64,000 nt of DNA from Winslowiella toletana (GCF_032164335.1 NZ_CP134152.1:3844001-3908000); one strand, 5' to 3'; positions 40,372-50,793 are shown, counted from the stretch's first letter. Program-made: numbers and translations. Notes: generated from the letters alone by a model not told the origin.

Positions 40372-41475
40372 TTAATAACGCTCATCACGACGACCCGGAG
40401 TGGCACTCCAGATACGGCGTACATGAACCGTGACCTCTTCTCGATCGTGGTAAAGTTGGCGCGCATTAATCTGTGCATTAATGCCGCTGGCTTTCAGTTT
40501 TTCATTCATCATTGCCAGATTCTGCGACACTTCTTCGTAGCGCTTTTTCATTGGCAACTTAAGATTGAAAATCGCTTCACGGCACCAGCCGTTAACCAGC
40601 CATTCGGTCATCAGATTGGCAACGCGTACCGGTTTTTCCACCATGTCGCATACCAGCCAGTAAATATTGGTGCGGGTTGGACGATATTTAAATCCATCTT
40701 CACGATGATGGGTAACCTGTCCGGTATCCATCAGGCTTGGTGCCATTGGACCATTATCAATCGCATCTACCATCATGCTGCGCTGTACCAACTGATAGGT
40801 CCAGCCGCCCGGGCAGGCGCCGAGATCGACGGCATACATGCCGCTGGCCAGGCGCTCATCCCACTCATCGGCAGGGATAAAAACGTGGAAAGCTTCTTCC
40901 AGTTTCAGCGTCGAACGGCTTGGTGCATCTGACGGAAACTTCAGGCGCGGAATTCCCATAAAGAACGTTGAGTTATTATCCGGGTAAGAATAACCGACAT
41001 AGCAGCAGCCCGGCGCAATAAAGAATACATGCACCACCGGGCGTTTGGCTGACTCATAGTTCAGCAGGATATTGCTACTGCGCAGGCTGGCACGCAGCGG
41101 CACGGTGAACTTACGGCAGAATTTCAGCAGCTCTTTGCTCTGGTTGGTGTCCGGCACTTCGACCCGTAGTTCACCACCTTTTTCGACCACTCCGGTCAGC
41201 ATGCCGACGACTGGCGACACACGGTCTTCCGGCGGCAGATCGCGTAACAGTTCTCCCACGACCACCATCTGACGTGCGAAAATCAGCTCACTGAACGGCA
41301 GTTCGCGCACCAGCTTGTCAGCTTCTTCATGCTGATAACACTCAAATAACACGTAGCCTGAATCTTCTTTTACCCTTGCAAAACCAAACACTTCGCGCTG
41401 TGTAGCTTTATCGGTAATCTCGGCGGCACACTCTTTCTCAAAACCCTGACGGCAATACAGCAATACTTTATTCAT
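40372..41475 (-). CDS. rlmM: 23S rRNA (cytidine2498-2'-O) methyltransferase
   Basis: RlmM (YgdE) 2'-O-methylates C2498 of 23S rRNA with SAM. The 367-residue protein has an N-terminal THUMP-like half and a Rossmann-like methyltransferase half with [18 protein letters not shown] near residue 220, the K-D-K-E-type catalytic residues including the Lys in [15 protein letters not shown], and [10 protein letters not shown]. Its start overlaps the ygdD stop by eight bases. The ygdD-rlmM pair is conserved beside gcvA. Confidence 0.96.
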   Translation of the reverse strand: MNKVLLYCRQGFEKECAAEITDKATQREVFGFARVKEDSGYVLFECYQHEEADKLVRELPFSELIFARQMVVVGELLRDLPPEDRVSPVVGMLTGVVEKGGELRVEVPDTNQSKELLKFCRKFTVPLRASLRSSNILLNYESAKRPVVHVFFIAPGCCYVGYSYPDNNSTFFMGIPRLKFPSDAPSRSTLKLEEAFHVFIPADEWDERLASGMYAVDLGACPGGWTYQLVQRSMMVDAIDNGPMAPSLMDTGQVTHHREDGFKYRPTRTNIYWLVCDMVEKPVRVANLMTEWLVNGWCREAIFNLKLPMKKRYEEVSQNLAMMNEKLKASGINAQINARQLYHDREEVTVHVRRIWSATPGRRDERY

Positions 41476-41863
41476 GGCGATCTGCCCTTTTCTTCAGACG
41501 CAGTGCGCCAATTAACATTAAAACCCAGCCGATAAGGAAACAGACGCCGCCAACCGGTGTAACAAAAACCCACATCTTCAGATGTGACAGCGCCAGGCAA
41601 TAGAGGCTGCCACTAAACAGTACCGTGCCCAGCGCCAAAAATGCGCTGCTCCAGTAAAACCAGATATTGGCGCGACGCAGCATCGCCGCGGCAAGACCGA
41701 GAATCGCCAGCGTATGATAAGCCTGATAATCCAGCCCGGTATGGATCCACGCCATCTCTTGCGGACCAAGAGACTGGCTTAGTACATGGGCACCAAATGC
41801 CCCAAACATCACGAAGACAAATCCGCTGATGGCGGAAAAGATCATCATTGCACGACTGGACAT
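41468..41863 (-). CDS. ygdD: DUF423 inner-membrane protein YgdD
   Basis: This 131-residue protein has four hydrophobic segments and the DUF423 signature: [53 protein letters not shown] and [20 protein letters not shown]. Its function is unknown. The start is the ATG at 41861-41863 (MSSRAMMIF) behind GAGGATAGGTTA, equal to the E. coli length. A longer open frame reaching 41992 runs antisense-free into gcvA's 3' end and is rejected. Confidence 0.94.
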   Translation of the reverse strand: MSSRAMMIFSAISGFVFVMFGAFGAHVLSQSLGPQEMAWIHTGLDYQAYHTLAILGLAAAMLRRANIWFYWSSAFLALGTVLFSGSLYCLALSHLKMWVFVTPVGGVCFLIGWVLMLIGALRLKKRADRHE

Positions 41864-41931
41864 TAACCTATCCTCAAAACAGAAGATGCGCCATGCTTCC
41901 CCAACGGAAAATGCACCACGCACCGCATCAA

Positions 41932-42847
41932 TTAGTGTTCGTAGCGAAAGCGAAATGTTTCCTGTTCGCTTGCGGCTTTTGCCAGGATCCATTGGCGAAA
42001 GGCGGCTATTTTACCCAGTTCTGCCTGACTGTCATGACAAACCAGATAAAAAGCGTTTTTACTGACCAAAACATCGTTAAACGGGCAGACCAGCCTTCCC
42101 GCTTCCAGCTCGGTCTGCGCCATCACATTGTTAGCCAGCGCGATCCCCTGACCATGGATTGCCGCCTGCAATACCATCGCGCTATGGCTGAAGATCGGCC
42201 CCTGCTGCACATTTATATGCTGCAAGCCTAGCTGGCGGGTATAGGATTGCCAGTCACGGCGCGAGGCATCATGCAACAGCGTGACTTTTTCCAGGTCAGC
42301 CGGCACTTTTAAGGGATTATCGCCGGTAAGCAGCAGCGGAGAGCAGACCGGCAGCAGATATTCGGCATACAGTTTCTCCACTCGCAGCCCTGGCCAGTTG
42401 CCGCGACCATAGAAAATCGCCACATCGACATCGTCGGCTAATTTTTCCTCTTCACGGTCGACGGCCTGGATACGCACATATACCCGGATAAGCTGAGTTA
42501 AAGCTTGAGAGTCGTGGAACCAGCCACTGAATGGCAAAACTCGGCAGCAAACTGACCGTCAGTGCCCCTTTCGCACTGCGCGCCTGAAGCTTACGCGTGG
42601 CATCATTCAGCGCGGAGAAGATTTCCTTGATATCCAGATAATAACTTTGCCCTTCCTCGGTAAGTAGCAGCGAGCGGTTACGGCGGCGAAACAGCTTCAG
42701 GCCGAGAAAATCCTCTAAAGATTTGATTTGATGGCTAACCGCAGCTTGCGTCACAAACAGCTCTTCAGCCGCTTTGGTAAAGCTGAGATGCCGTGCCGCT
42801 GCATCAAAAACTCGCAGCGCATTCAGGGGAGGAAGTCGTTTTGACAT
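41932..42847 (-). pseudogene. gcvA: gcvA (LysR regulator of glycine cleavage), frameshifted
   Basis: GcvA activates or represses gcvTHP and activates gcvB. Two overlapping frames together give the full 305-residue protein. The first, from the ATG at 42845-42847, encodes MSKRLPPLNALRVFDAAARH, the helix-turn-helix and the sequence up to SAYPGI. The second resumes at VRIQAVDREEEKLADDVDVAIF and ends FRFRYEH. At about 42476-42480 the reading GGT-ATA-TGTGCG lacks two bases relative to the expected GGT-ATA-GAT-GTG-CGT. The span of 916 bases is exactly two short of 306 codons. The flanking sequence shows no other decay, so this is either a very recent mutation or a sequencing/assembly error. As read, a 131-residue DNA-binding fragment would be made. 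Confidence 0.88.
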
Positions 42848-42941
42848 GGTTTCCGCAATGTTTTCTGTTACAACCAGACGTAACTCGACAAGCGCGTGTT
42901 ACGTATTAGATTTTTTTATCCGAGACATTATAAATTGTCCG

Positions 42942-42970
42942 TTGAGGAAGCTCCAGCAAATACCTATAGT
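42942..42970 (+). promoter_or_regulatory. gcvB promoter
   Basis: TTGAGG (42942-42947) and TATAGT (42965-42970) are separated by 17 bases, with the RNA start six bases on at about 42977. The divergent gcvA start is at 42847, so GcvA binding sites are expected in 42850-42940, as in E. coli. Confidence 0.75.
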
Positions 42971-42976
42971 TGCCGC

Positions 42977-43186
42977 ACTTCCAGAGCCGGAACGAAAAGT
43001 TGTTTGAAATTTGTGTGAGAGATCGCGGAATTTTCGAAAACTTTTGGCTTGTGGTCGTGATGTTGTGTTTGCAATTGATCTGACGCTTTTCAGATCCGGT
43101 AGCTTAGCTGCCCTTTTAATTCCTGTAGATTTATCCTGTCTGTCCATAGTGATTTAGTAGCACCGCAAATTGCGGTGCTTTTTTTT
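42977..43186 (+). ncRNA. gcvB: GcvB small RNA
   Basis: GcvB is an Hfq-dependent sRNA repressing many amino-acid and peptide transport genes. This 210-base region follows E. coli GcvB closely. The 5' ACTTCC-AGAGCCGGAACGAAAAGTT pairs with AACTTTTGGCT; the G/U-rich seed R1 is GTGATGTTGTGTTTGCAATT; ATCTGA...TCAGAT and GGTAGC...GCTGCC stems follow; then the R2 seed CTGTCTGTCCATAGTGATT. It ends in the terminator AGCACCGCA-AAT-TGCGGTGCT with eight T. It lies between gcvA and ygdI in the E. coli arrangement. The R1 seed looks about 8 bases shorter than the E. coli sequence as I remember it. Confidence 0.95.
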
Positions 43187-43195
43187 ACCTGAATC

Positions 43196-43420
43196 TTACT
43201 GGCCCATCTCAACCATTTCTTTTACATCAGAACGATTGATCTGCTGCTTGTTGCCATTCGCATCTTTGTAGCTGATCATACCGGTATCTGAATCTACAAC
43301 CGGCTTGCCATCGGCAACAATGGTGCGCCCATCATTGGTGTGCATCACATAGTTGCTGGAACAGGCAGCTAAAGTAAAGGTCATGGCGCATGCGGCCAGT
43401 ACTGCGGCTAATTTTTTCAT
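43196..43420 (-). CDS. ygdI: DUF903 lipoprotein YgdI
   Basis: This 74-residue lipoprotein precursor has a signal peptide with lipobox LAAC (Cys20) and a mature part SSNYVMHTNDGRTIVADGKP...TGMISYKDANGNKQQINRSDV, the DUF903/YgdI-YgdR signature (a small SH3-like fold). It should be membrane-anchored; its function is unknown. AAGGAGATATAAA precedes the ATG at 43418-43420; a 30-codon longer frame is rejected. It is convergent with gcvB, whose terminator stem lies ten bases from the ygdI stop and may serve both. Confidence 0.95.
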   Translation of the reverse strand: MKKLAAVLAACAMTFTLAACSSNYVMHTNDGRTIVADGKPVVDSDTGMISYKDANGNKQQINRSDVKEMVEMGQ

Positions 43421-43629
43421 TTTATATCTCCTTGCAGATAAATTGCGATAAACCACCCGTAAATGGCTAAATTTAGTCGCGACAGAAGAACGATCTTCGG
43501 TGAGCAGCAAAATCTATATGCGGGTAATGTTTAAACCTTGCAATAATTAGCATAACGCTCTTTTTCAGCTTTTCCAGTTTAAGACCATGAATTTAGCCAT
43601 CTTCTGAACGTATGAACCACGAGAACAGT

Positions 43630-44835
43630 ATGAAGTCTTTTAATCCGGCGCAGTTTCGTCAGCAGTTTCCTGCTCTGGCCGATGCTGGCGTTTATCTTGA
43701 CAGCGCTGCTACTGCACTTAAGCCGCAGGTGGTTATCGAAGCAACACGCCAGTTTTACAGTCTCAGTGCAGGAACCGTGCATCGCAGCCAGTTTGCCGAA
43801 GCGCGTAAGCTGACCGAGCGCTATGAAAATGCCCGTAGTCAGGTGGCGCAACTGCTCAATGCGCCGTCGCCACTGGCGATCGTCTGGACGCGCGGCACCA
43901 CCGACGCCATCAATCTGGTGGCGCAAAGCTACCTGCGTCCACGACTTCAGCCGGGCGATGAGATTATCGTCAGCGAAGCCGAGCACCATGCTAATCTGGT
44001 TCCCTGGCTGATGCTGGCACAGCAAACCGGCGCGCGGGTGATTAAATGGCCACTGGACCCGAATCGCCTGCCGGATATCACGGCTCTGCCCGGCTTGCTG
44101 AATCAGCGTACCCGCCTGCTGGCATTGGGCCAGATGTCTAATGTTACCGGCGGATGCCCGGATATCGCGGAGGCGATTGCTCTCGCTCATCAGGCCGGCG
44201 TGCCGGTAATGATTGATGGCGCACAGGGAGTGGTTCACAATCCAGCGGATGTGCAGGCGCTGGATATCGATTTCTACGCTTTCTCAGCGCATAAGTTGTA
44301 TGGGCCGATGGGCATTGGTGCGCTGTACGCCAAACCCGAACGGCTGGCAGAAATGCAACCGATACAGGGTGGCGGCAAGATGCTGACTGACGTCTCATTC
44401 GACGGTTTTACTGCTCAATCCGCTCCCTGGTGTTTTGAGGCTGGCACGCCTAATGTTGCCGGGGTTATTGGCCTGAGCGCAGCGCTGGAGTGGCTGGCTG
44501 AAATCGATCTGCCCGCGGCAGAAGAGTGGAGCTGCGGCCTCGCCAGTCTGGCCGAAGAGCGGCTGGCAGAACTGGACGGTTTCCGCAGCTATCGCAGCAG
44601 CCGCTCCAGCGTACTGGCCTTTGATATTCAAGGCATACATCACAGCGATCTGGTGACGTTACTGGCAGAGAGCGGCATCGCGCTGCGCGCCGGGCAACAT
44701 TGCGCGCAGCCGCTAATGAACGCGTTGGGCGTCAGCGGCACGCTGCGCGTCTCCTTTGCTCCCTACAATACCTTGCAGGATGTCGATGCGCTGATCGCCG
44801 CCATGCATACTGCAATCACTTTACTGGCAGATTAA
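43630..44835 (+). CDS. csdA: Cysteine desulfurase CsdA
   Basis: CsdA takes sulfur from cysteine (PLP-dependent) and passes it to CsdE, in part for the t6A-modifying dehydratase TcdA. The 401-residue class V aminotransferase has the PLP-binding region [19 protein letters not shown], the Schiff-base Lys in [13 protein letters not shown] near 222, and the persulfide Cys in [10 protein letters not shown] near 358. I use the ATG at 43630 (MKSFNPAQF), which gives the E. coli length; the ATG six codons earlier lacks a ribosome binding site. Its stop overlaps csdE by one base. Confidence 0.96.
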   Translation: MKSFNPAQFRQQFPALADAGVYLDSAATALKPQVVIEATRQFYSLSAGTVHRSQFAEARKLTERYENARSQVAQLLNAPSPLAIVWTRGTTDAINLVAQSYLRPRLQPGDEIIVSEAEHHANLVPWLMLAQQTGARVIKWPLDPNRLPDITALPGLLNQRTRLLALGQMSNVTGGCPDIAEAIALAHQAGVPVMIDGAQGVVHNPADVQALDIDFYAFSAHKLYGPMGIGALYAKPERLAEMQPIQGGGKMLTDVSFDGFTAQSAPWCFEAGTPNVAGVIGLSAALEWLAEIDLPAAEEWSCGLASLAEERLAELDGFRSYRSSRSSVLAFDIQGIHHSDLVTLLAESGIALRAGQHCAQPLMNALGVSGTLRVSFAPYNTLQDVDALIAAMHTAITLLAD

Positions 44836-45275
44836 TGATGAGTTTAGCACCACTGGCCCCCCATCCGTTTGGCGACGTGATTACCGTTGCCAGCTTACAG
44901 GAGACGTTCTCTGCCTTTCATCAATGGGAAGATCGTTATCGTCAGCTGATTCTACTCGGCAAGCAGCTTCCCGCGTTACCGGCTGAACTAAAGACCGCAG
45001 ACATTGAACTCAGCGGTTGTGAAAACCGCGTCTGGCTCGGACACCAGCTGAATGCCGATGGCACCCTGCACTTCTATGGTGACAGTGAAGGGCGCATCGT
45101 AAGGGGATTACTGGCGGTGCTGCTGACCGCCGTTGAAGGGCAATCCGCCGCGAAGTTGCGAGACAGCGATCCGCTGGCGCTGTTTGACCAGCTTGGGCTA
45201 CGTCAGCAGTTAAGCAGCTCGCGCAGTAGCGGTTTGCAGGCGTTAACGGATGCAGTAAAGCGCGCGGCAAGCTAA
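44835..45275 (+). CDS. csdE: Sulfur acceptor protein CsdE
   Basis: CsdE accepts persulfide sulfur from CsdA. The 146-residue SufE-like protein has [21 protein letters not shown], the acceptor Cys in [13 protein letters not shown] near residue 60, and [20 protein letters not shown]. It starts at the ATG overlapping the csdA stop (TAATG); a second ATG follows immediately and could also be used. csdA-csdE is an operon convergent with tcdA, with which it functions. Confidence 0.96.
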   Translation: MMSLAPLAPHPFGDVITVASLQETFSAFHQWEDRYRQLILLGKQLPALPAELKTADIELSGCENRVWLGHQLNADGTLHFYGDSEGRIVRGLLAVLLTAVEGQSAAKLRDSDPLALFDQLGLRQQLSSSRSSGLQALTDAVKRAAS

Positions 45276-45290
45276 ACGCCACAACAGTTT

Positions 45291-46094
45291 TTACGACTGA
45301 CGTGCGGCCTTTGCCATCATCTTTTTCAGCACATGGGATACGGCAACAAAACCAAAAGTTGCCGTTACCATGGTCGCCGCACCAAATCCGGCAGAGCAGT
45401 CCATTCTTTTCGGCCCTTCAGCGGTGCTGCGCGATGCGCAAACACTGCCGTCCGGCTGCGGATAAACCAGCGCCTCGGTTGAGAACACACAATCAATTCC
45501 CAGCTTACCCTTGCTGTTTTTCACTATGCCAAAATCCTGTTTCAGCCGCTCACGCAGCTTAGCCGCCAGCGGGTCCTGAATGGTTTTTGCCAGGTCGGCT
45601 ACCTGAATTTGCGTCGGATCTATCTGGCCACCGGCACCACCGGTTGTCACCAGCGGAATCTTATTGCGGCGGCACCAGGCCAGTAACGCGGCTTTTGGCC
45701 GCACGCTGTCGATAGCATCAATCACGTAGCTAAAACCTCCGCTCATCAGCTCAGAGGTGTTATCCGCGGTAATAAAGTCATCAATACAGATCACCCGGCA
45801 CTCAGGATTGATTGCCAGAATACGTTCTGCCATTACCTCAGTTTTTGCTTTGCCGACGTTATCACGCAGCGCATGCACCTGACGGTTAGTATTCGTCACG
45901 CAGACATCATCCATATCAATCAGGGTGATGGTGCCGATACCGGTACGCGCCAGCGCCTCTGCCGCCCAGGAACCCACACCGCCAATACCAATTACACAGA
46001 TATGCGCCTCAGCAAACAGCTGCAATGCGTGCTGACCATATAAACGTGCGGTGCCGCCAAAGCGTTGCAGCCAGGCGTCGGAAAGAGAAGTCAT
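45291..46094 (-). CDS. tcdA: tRNA threonylcarbamoyladenosine dehydratase
   Basis: TcdA (CsdL) cyclises t6A37 in tRNA to ct6A in an ATP-dependent reaction. The 267-residue E1/ThiF-like protein has the nucleotide loop CVIGIGGVGSWAAEALARTGIG near residue 32, the ITLIDMDDVCVTNTNRQ motif, and YVIDAIDSVRPKAALL. C-terminal hydrophobic residues suit its known membrane association. It faces csdAE with a 15-base gap. Confidence 0.95.
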   Translation of the reverse strand: MTSLSDAWLQRFGGTARLYGQHALQLFAEAHICVIGIGGVGSWAAEALARTGIGTITLIDMDDVCVTNTNRQVHALRDNVGKAKTEVMAERILAINPECRVICIDDFITADNTSELMSGGFSYVIDAIDSVRPKAALLAWCRRNKIPLVTTGGAGGQIDPTQIQVADLAKTIQDPLAAKLRERLKQDFGIVKNSKGKLGIDCVFSTEALVYPQPDGSVCASRSTAEGPKRMDCSAGFGAATMVTATFGFVAVSHVLKKMMAKAARQS

Positions 46095-46215
46095 GAATCT
46101 ACCCTGGTTAACATTAATAAATCGGGATGTCAGTTATTGCGGGCCAGAACTGACCCGCAATTAAGAGAAGAGTTTAATGGTTCGTGCCTTTCAGCATTGC
46201 ACCATTATTGCCGTT

Positions 46216-47325
46216 TTAGCTGGCGCTGAACACACTCGTGCCAGCACCGGGTGCCGCACGCAGGATCCAGACGCGACCATAATGGTTGAAAAAGCCCGCC
46301 ATATGACCAGCATCCGGTCCGATACCCTGATAGATATCAAAGTGCTGGCCCTTAATTGCGCCACCGACATCCAGTGCCACCATTACACGCATCTCATACT
46401 TGCCGGTAAACTTGCCGTTATTGTCAAGCAGCGGCACTTCTGCCAGCAATACGCTGCCTGGCGGAATCAGAGCGCGATCGGCAGCAACCGATGCCTTCGC
46501 CACCAGTGGTACTGCGCTGGCACCGCGCACCGGCGCAAAGTTTTCTGGCTTAAAGAAGACAAATGACGGGTTGGTTTCCAGCAGTTCACGCACTTCATAC
46601 GCGCTGTGCTCATCTGCCCATTTACGAATCGCCTGCATCGACATATCTTCACGCTTCACTTCACCGCGATCGATTAATGTCTTACCAATACTGTGATAGC
46701 CGTGCCCGTTCTTACCGCTATAGCCAAAGAACATTAATGGGCGGCCATCGCCAAAGTCGACGTAGCCACTGCCCTGCACATCCATCATAAAATTATCCAT
46801 CAACGAATTGCTGTATCCGATGATGTAGCGATCGTCGAGCGCACCGGCATAAATCTCTGCACGGCTTGGCAGCTTGCGACCTTTACTGCGTGGTGGCAGG
46901 CGATACAGCGGATACTGGAATTCACCCTGCCGGGTAGTGCGCGCCTCAATTACCGGAGTGTAGTAACCGGTAAATTGCACGTTACCGTAGTTATCGACAC
47001 CTTCCATCTGGAATGCATCAAGACCAAACTGGCGCAGCTGGCGAGTATCACCACCGGCGATTAACCAGCTTTCAATTGAGCTATAGGTACTGTTCTGGCG
47101 AGTGAACATTCGCGGCGAAGCCGATTTGATTGCACCGACCTGATCGACAAAGTCTTTACCATTAACCGGACGACCTTTGGCATTCGGCTGATTAACCAGC
47201 GCCAGCGGTTGATCCAGTTTACCATCTATATACTGCTGTCCTCTGTCAGTGGGTTTTGACGAGCATCCCGCCAGAAGCGCGAACAACGCGCCTGTCATTA
47301 CATACTTTGCCCAACATCCTTTCAT
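46216..47325 (-). CDS. mltA: Membrane-bound lytic transglycosylase A
   Basis: MltA is an outer-membrane lipoprotein that cleaves peptidoglycan strands to 1,6-anhydromuropeptides. The 369-residue precursor has a lipoprotein signal with LLAGC (Cys21). It then has the MltA barrel domain (QFTGYYTPVIEARTTRQGEFQYPLYR; EIYAGALDDRYIIGYSNSLMDNFMMDVQGSG) and the C-terminal 3D domain with the catalytic Asp region MVALDVGGAIKGQHFDIYQGIGPDAG. AAGAGAACGAA precedes the ATG. It is upstream-facing relative to the metZWV tRNA cluster, as in E. coli. Confidence 0.96.
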   Translation of the reverse strand: MKGCWAKYVMTGALFALLAGCSSKPTDRGQQYIDGKLDQPLALVNQPNAKGRPVNGKDFVDQVGAIKSASPRMFTRQNSTYSSIESWLIAGGDTRQLRQFGLDAFQMEGVDNYGNVQFTGYYTPVIEARTTRQGEFQYPLYRLPPRSKGRKLPSRAEIYAGALDDRYIIGYSNSLMDNFMMDVQGSGYVDFGDGRPLMFFGYSGKNGHGYHSIGKTLIDRGEVKREDMSMQAIRKWADEHSAYEVRELLETNPSFVFFKPENFAPVRGASAVPLVAKASVAADRALIPPGSVLLAEVPLLDNNGKFTGKYEMRVMVALDVGGAIKGQHFDIYQGIGPDAGHMAGFFNHYGRVWILRAAPGAGTSVFSAS

Positions 47326-47489
47326 TTCGTTCTCTTATTTCGCCGGTTTGCAGGCCGAAGATAGCAAAGGCTAAATCAGATTTAAATGCGTCGGCAAAAA
47401 AAGAGCGGCCCATGTTGTGCAACAAATCCCCAGATGGTGGAAAAATTCGACAACAGACGGTATTAAAACCACTTTTTTTCAAAAATGGG

Positions 47490-47517
47490 TTGCATCAAAA
47501 CGCGCGAAGAGTATAGT
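47490..47517 (+). promoter_or_regulatory. Promoter of the initiator tRNA operon
   Basis: TTGCAT (47490-47495) and TATAGT (47512-47517) are spaced by 16 bases and followed by the GC-rich discriminator GCGC. Such a discriminator is typical of stable-RNA promoters under ppGpp/DksA control. The first tRNA begins 14 bases downstream of the -10 hexamer. Confidence 0.8.
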
Positions 47518-47530
47518 GCGCATCCACGGA

Positions 47531-47607
<77 letters not shown>

Positions 47608-47657
47608 ATTCGCTGAAGTTAAGCGAAACAGGCAGTAAAGAAGAGAAGTATTACGGA

Positions 47658-47734
<77 letters not shown>

Positions 47735-47794
47735 ATTCGCTGAGTTTAAGCGAAACAGCAGTACCTGTCGTGACGGAAGCGGCAGCAAATCGGA

Positions 47795-47871
<77 letters not shown>

Positions 47872-47876
47872 CTATT

Positions 47877-47901
47877 AAAACACCTGAAAGGGTGTTTTTT
47901 T
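47877..47901 (+). terminator. Terminator of the initiator tRNA operon
   Basis: AAAACACC, loop TGAAAG, GGTGTTTT followed by further T (to 47901) begins five bases after the last CCA: a small but well-formed intrinsic terminator. Confidence 0.9.
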
Positions 47902-47986
47902 GTATCTGGCATTTGCCAGTTTTCAGCACTCCCCTTCAGCGCGTTGCCAACAGCACAGGCGACCAGCGCGCCGCCCTGATAAGCTA

Positions 47987-49231
47987 TTATTTTCTTGCCA
48001 CCGCCCCACCATTAGCAAAATAGGCTTTAATCCCTGCCAGAATTGACTCAGCTACCTGCTGCTGGAATTTAGACGTGCGCAGCTTGCGCTCCTCTTCCAG
48101 ATTACTGATAAATGCCGTTTCAACCAGAATAGAGGGAATATCCGGCGCCTTAAGTACCGCAAAGCCCGCCTGATCGACGGTTCGTTTATGCAGATGATTT
48201 ACTTTACCCAAGCGCGACAGCACCTCTTTACCAAATTTCAGGCTGTCATTGATGGTAAGACTCTGCACCATATCGAACATGGTATGGTCGAGATAGCGAT
48301 CGCCACTACGACTCACCCCACCGATCAAGTCGGATTCGTTTTGCGTTTGCGCGAGGAAACGCGCGGCGGTTGAGGTCGCCCCTTTCGTCGACAGGGCAAA
48401 CACTGATGAACCACGCGCCGCCCGGTTAGTAAAAGCATCGGCATGGATAGAGACAAACAGATCGGCGCGCTGCTTTCGTGCTTTAGCAACCCTAACCTTC
48501 AACGGAATAAACACATCCTCATTACGCGTCATGTAAGCCCGCATATTCGGTTGCTTATCGATTAGCGCTTTCAGCCGGCGGGCGATCTTTAATACCACAT
48601 CTTTTTCACGCGTCTTATGCTTACCTATCGCCCCCGGATCTTCACCGCCGTGGCCTGGATCGAGCATAATCACAATCGGTCGATCGCGTCCGGCTTTACC
48701 CGGTAATGGCGCGGCGGCGGGTTGTGTTCTTTCCAGCGTACCCTGGTTGTAATCTTCCAGTAATGCCAGCAGCGGATCATCAACCACATTCCCCTGTGAC
48801 GGGTAGAGATCCAGCACCAGACGATCTTTGATACCGGCAACCGGCGGCAGGGTAAAAATACGTGGGGCCACATTGCGTTTCAGTTCCAGCACCAGCCGTA
48901 CGGTATTTTTATCGAACTGCCCTACTCTGGCGTTCTTGATATAGGGATCGTTATCCAGCACCAGCTTCCCCACCCCTTTCAGAACCTGATTAAGGTGCAG
49001 ATTTTCGATATCGATGACCACGCGTTCCGGATTGCTCAGGGCAAACTGCTTATATTTAAGCGGAACGTTAGATTCCAGCGTTAAGCGGGAGTACGTTGAC
49101 GAGGGCCAGATGCGCACGGCAACCACATGACTGCTGGCAGCCATGCCAACCTGACTGACGCTTAGCAGCCAAACCGCGCCGGCGCTTTTTAACAACTGGC
49201 GACGACTAAGGAAAGAGTTTGATTGGGACAT
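47987..49231 (-). CDS. amiC: N-acetylmuramoyl-L-alanine amidase AmiC
   Basis: AmiC splits septal peptidoglycan during daughter-cell separation and is activated by NlpD. The 414-residue precursor has a Tat signal ([17 protein letters not shown], twin Arg at residues 10-11), an AMIN domain (residues about 35-140) for septal targeting, a linker, and an amidase_3 domain with the zinc ligands in [25 protein letters not shown] and the C-terminal [12 protein letters not shown]. The domain order separates it from AmiB, which has a Sec signal. It is followed divergently by argA, as in E. coli. Confidence 0.96.
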   Translation of the reverse strand: MSQSNSFLSRRQLLKSAGAVWLLSVSQVGMAASSHVVAVRIWPSSTYSRLTLESNVPLKYKQFALSNPERVVIDIENLHLNQVLKGVGKLVLDNDPYIKNARVGQFDKNTVRLVLELKRNVAPRIFTLPPVAGIKDRLVLDLYPSQGNVVDDPLLALLEDYNQGTLERTQPAAAPLPGKAGRDRPIVIMLDPGHGGEDPGAIGKHKTREKDVVLKIARRLKALIDKQPNMRAYMTRNEDVFIPLKVRVAKARKQRADLFVSIHADAFTNRAARGSSVFALSTKGATSTAARFLAQTQNESDLIGGVSRSGDRYLDHTMFDMVQSLTINDSLKFGKEVLSRLGKVNHLHKRTVDQAGFAVLKAPDIPSILVETAFISNLEEERKLRTSKFQQQVAESILAGIKAYFANGGAVARK

Positions 49232-49414
49232 GCCGCTCCGGTTTACTGTGGTGTGTCTAAAAAACAGCCAAAAAAAAACAAGATGGCAAAAACTTTAGCG
49301 AATCCCTTAAACGCTGTCACCCGGAAAAAGCGAATAAATGCAGAGAATTAGCTGGGGAAAAGACGCATAGCTGGTGATAAGTAAGGATAATTGCCTCTTG
49401 CATCACAGGCAATA

Positions 49415-49453
49415 AAAGAATAAAAATACAGAAATTACGAATAAAAATGCAAA
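49415..49453 (+). promoter_or_regulatory. Tandem ArgR operator (two ARG boxes) of argA
   Basis: Two 18-base ARG boxes fit TGAAT-W4-ATTCA. Box 1 at 49415-49432 (core GAATAAAAATACA) and box 2 at 49436-49453 (core GAATAAAAATGCA) are separated by exactly 3 bases, the spacing of genuine ArgR hexamer operators. They overlap a candidate promoter, TTGCAT (49398-49403) and TAAAAA (49421-49426) spaced by 17, so arginine-ArgR would block transcription of argA. Confidence 0.8.
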
Positions 49454-49464
49454 GAGGGTTGGCC

Positions 49465-50793
49465 GTGAAGGAACGTAGTACTGAGCTGGTTCAGGGTTTT
49501 CGCCATACCGTTCCCTATATCAATGCGCACCGCGGCAAGACGTTTGTCATCATGCTGGGTGGTGAAGCGATTGAGCATGAAAACTTCTCCAGCATCGTCA
49601 ATGATATCGGCCTGCTACACAGCCTCGGCATCCGGCTGGTAGTGGTTTATGGCGCACGCCCACAAATTGACGCCAACCTGGCTGAGCATCAGCTTGAACC
49701 GATTTATCACAAGCATACGCGCGTCACCGATGCGCAGGCGCTGGAGTTGGTTAAGCAGGCAGCGGGTCGACTGCAACTGGATATTACGGCTCGTCTGTCG
49801 ATGAGCCTGAACAACACACCGTTACAGGGCGCGCATATTAATGTGGTAAGCGGTAACTTTATTATTGCCCAACCACTGGGCATAGATGACGGCGTCGACT
49901 ACTGCCACAGTGGACGCATTCGTCGCATCGACGAAGAGGCGATCCATCGCCAGCTCGACAGCGGCGCGATTGTGCTGATGGGGCCGGTTGCGGTTTCAGT
50001 CACCGGCGAGAGTTTTAACCTGACGTCTGAAGAAGTGGCAACCCAGCTGGCGATTAAGCTGAAAGCTGAAAAGATGATCGGCTTCTGCTCTGAACAGGGC
50101 GTCACCAATGATCAGGGTGAGATCATCTCTGAACTATTCCCAAATGATGCCCAGCAGCGCATCGAAGCGCAGGAAGTGCACGGCGATTACCTCTCCGGCA
50201 CCGTGCGCTTTCTGCGTGGCGCCGTTAAAGCCTGTCGCAGCGGCGTGCGCCGCAGCCACCTGATCAGCTATCAGGAAGACGGTGCACTGTTGCAGGAGCT
50301 GTTCTCACGCGACGGTATTGGTACGCAAATCGTGATGGAGTCAGCCGAGCAGATTCGCCGCGCGACCATTAATGATATTGGCGGTATTCTTGAGCTGATT
50401 CGTCCGCTGGAGCAGCAGGGAATTCTGGTGCGTCGCTCTCGCGAACAGCTGGAAATGGAGATCGATAAGTTCACTATTATCGAACGCGATAATCTGACCA
50501 TCGCCTGTGCAGCGCTCTATCCTTTCCCGGAAGAGCAGATTGGCGAGATGGCCTGCGTCGCGGTTCACCCTGACTACCGCAGCTCATCGCGCGGCGAAGC
50601 TTTATTACAGCGCGTGGCGTTGCAGGCGCGCCAGATCGGGCTTAAAAAACTGTTTGTGCTGACCACCCGCAGTATTCACTGGTTCCAGGAGCGCGGCTTT
50701 ACGCCGGTGGATATCGAAGTGCTGCCGGAAAGTAAGAAGCAGATGTATAACTATCAGCGTCGTTCGAAGGTGTTAATGGCTGATTTAGGCTGA
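49465..50793 (+). CDS. argA: Amino-acid N-acetyltransferase (N-acetylglutamate synthase)
   Basis: ArgA makes N-acetylglutamate, the first step of arginine synthesis, and is feedback-inhibited by arginine. The N-terminal amino-acid-kinase-like domain ([27 protein letters not shown]) is the arginine-sensing part; the C-terminal GNAT domain ([38 protein letters not shown]) is catalytic. I start at GTG 49465-49467 with GAGGG six bases upstream, giving 442 residues (E. coli argA also starts with GTG). The ATG at 49447 lies inside the second ARG box and has no ribosome binding site. Confidence 0.96.
   Translation: MKERSTELVQGFRHTVPYINAHRGKTFVIMLGGEAIEHENFSSIVNDIGLLHSLGIRLVVVYGARPQIDANLAEHQLEPIYHKHTRVTDAQALELVKQAAGRLQLDITARLSMSLNNTPLQGAHINVVSGNFIIAQPLGIDDGVDYCHSGRIRRIDEEAIHRQLDSGAIVLMGPVAVSVTGESFNLTSEEVATQLAIKLKAEKMIGFCSEQGVTNDQGEIISELFPNDAQQRIEAQEVHGDYLSGTVRFLRGAVKACRSGVRRSHLISYQEDGALLQELFSRDGIGTQIVMESAEQIRRATINDIGGILELIRPLEQQGILVRRSREQLEMEIDKFTIIERDNLTIACAALYPFPEEQIGEMACVAVHPDYRSSSRGEALLQRVALQARQIGLKKLFVLTTRSIHWFQERGFTPVDIEVLPESKKQMYNYQRRSKVLMADLG

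Noticed and set aside
41864-41992. 43-codon N-terminal extension of ygdD
   Set aside because: It runs over the 3' end of gcvA; the ATG at 41863 has GAGG upstream and gives the family length.
41932-42847. Two separate genes at gcvA (131 and 201 codons)
   Set aside because: Together they form one collinear GcvA with a two-base deletion; the second has no start signals and continues the effector domain.
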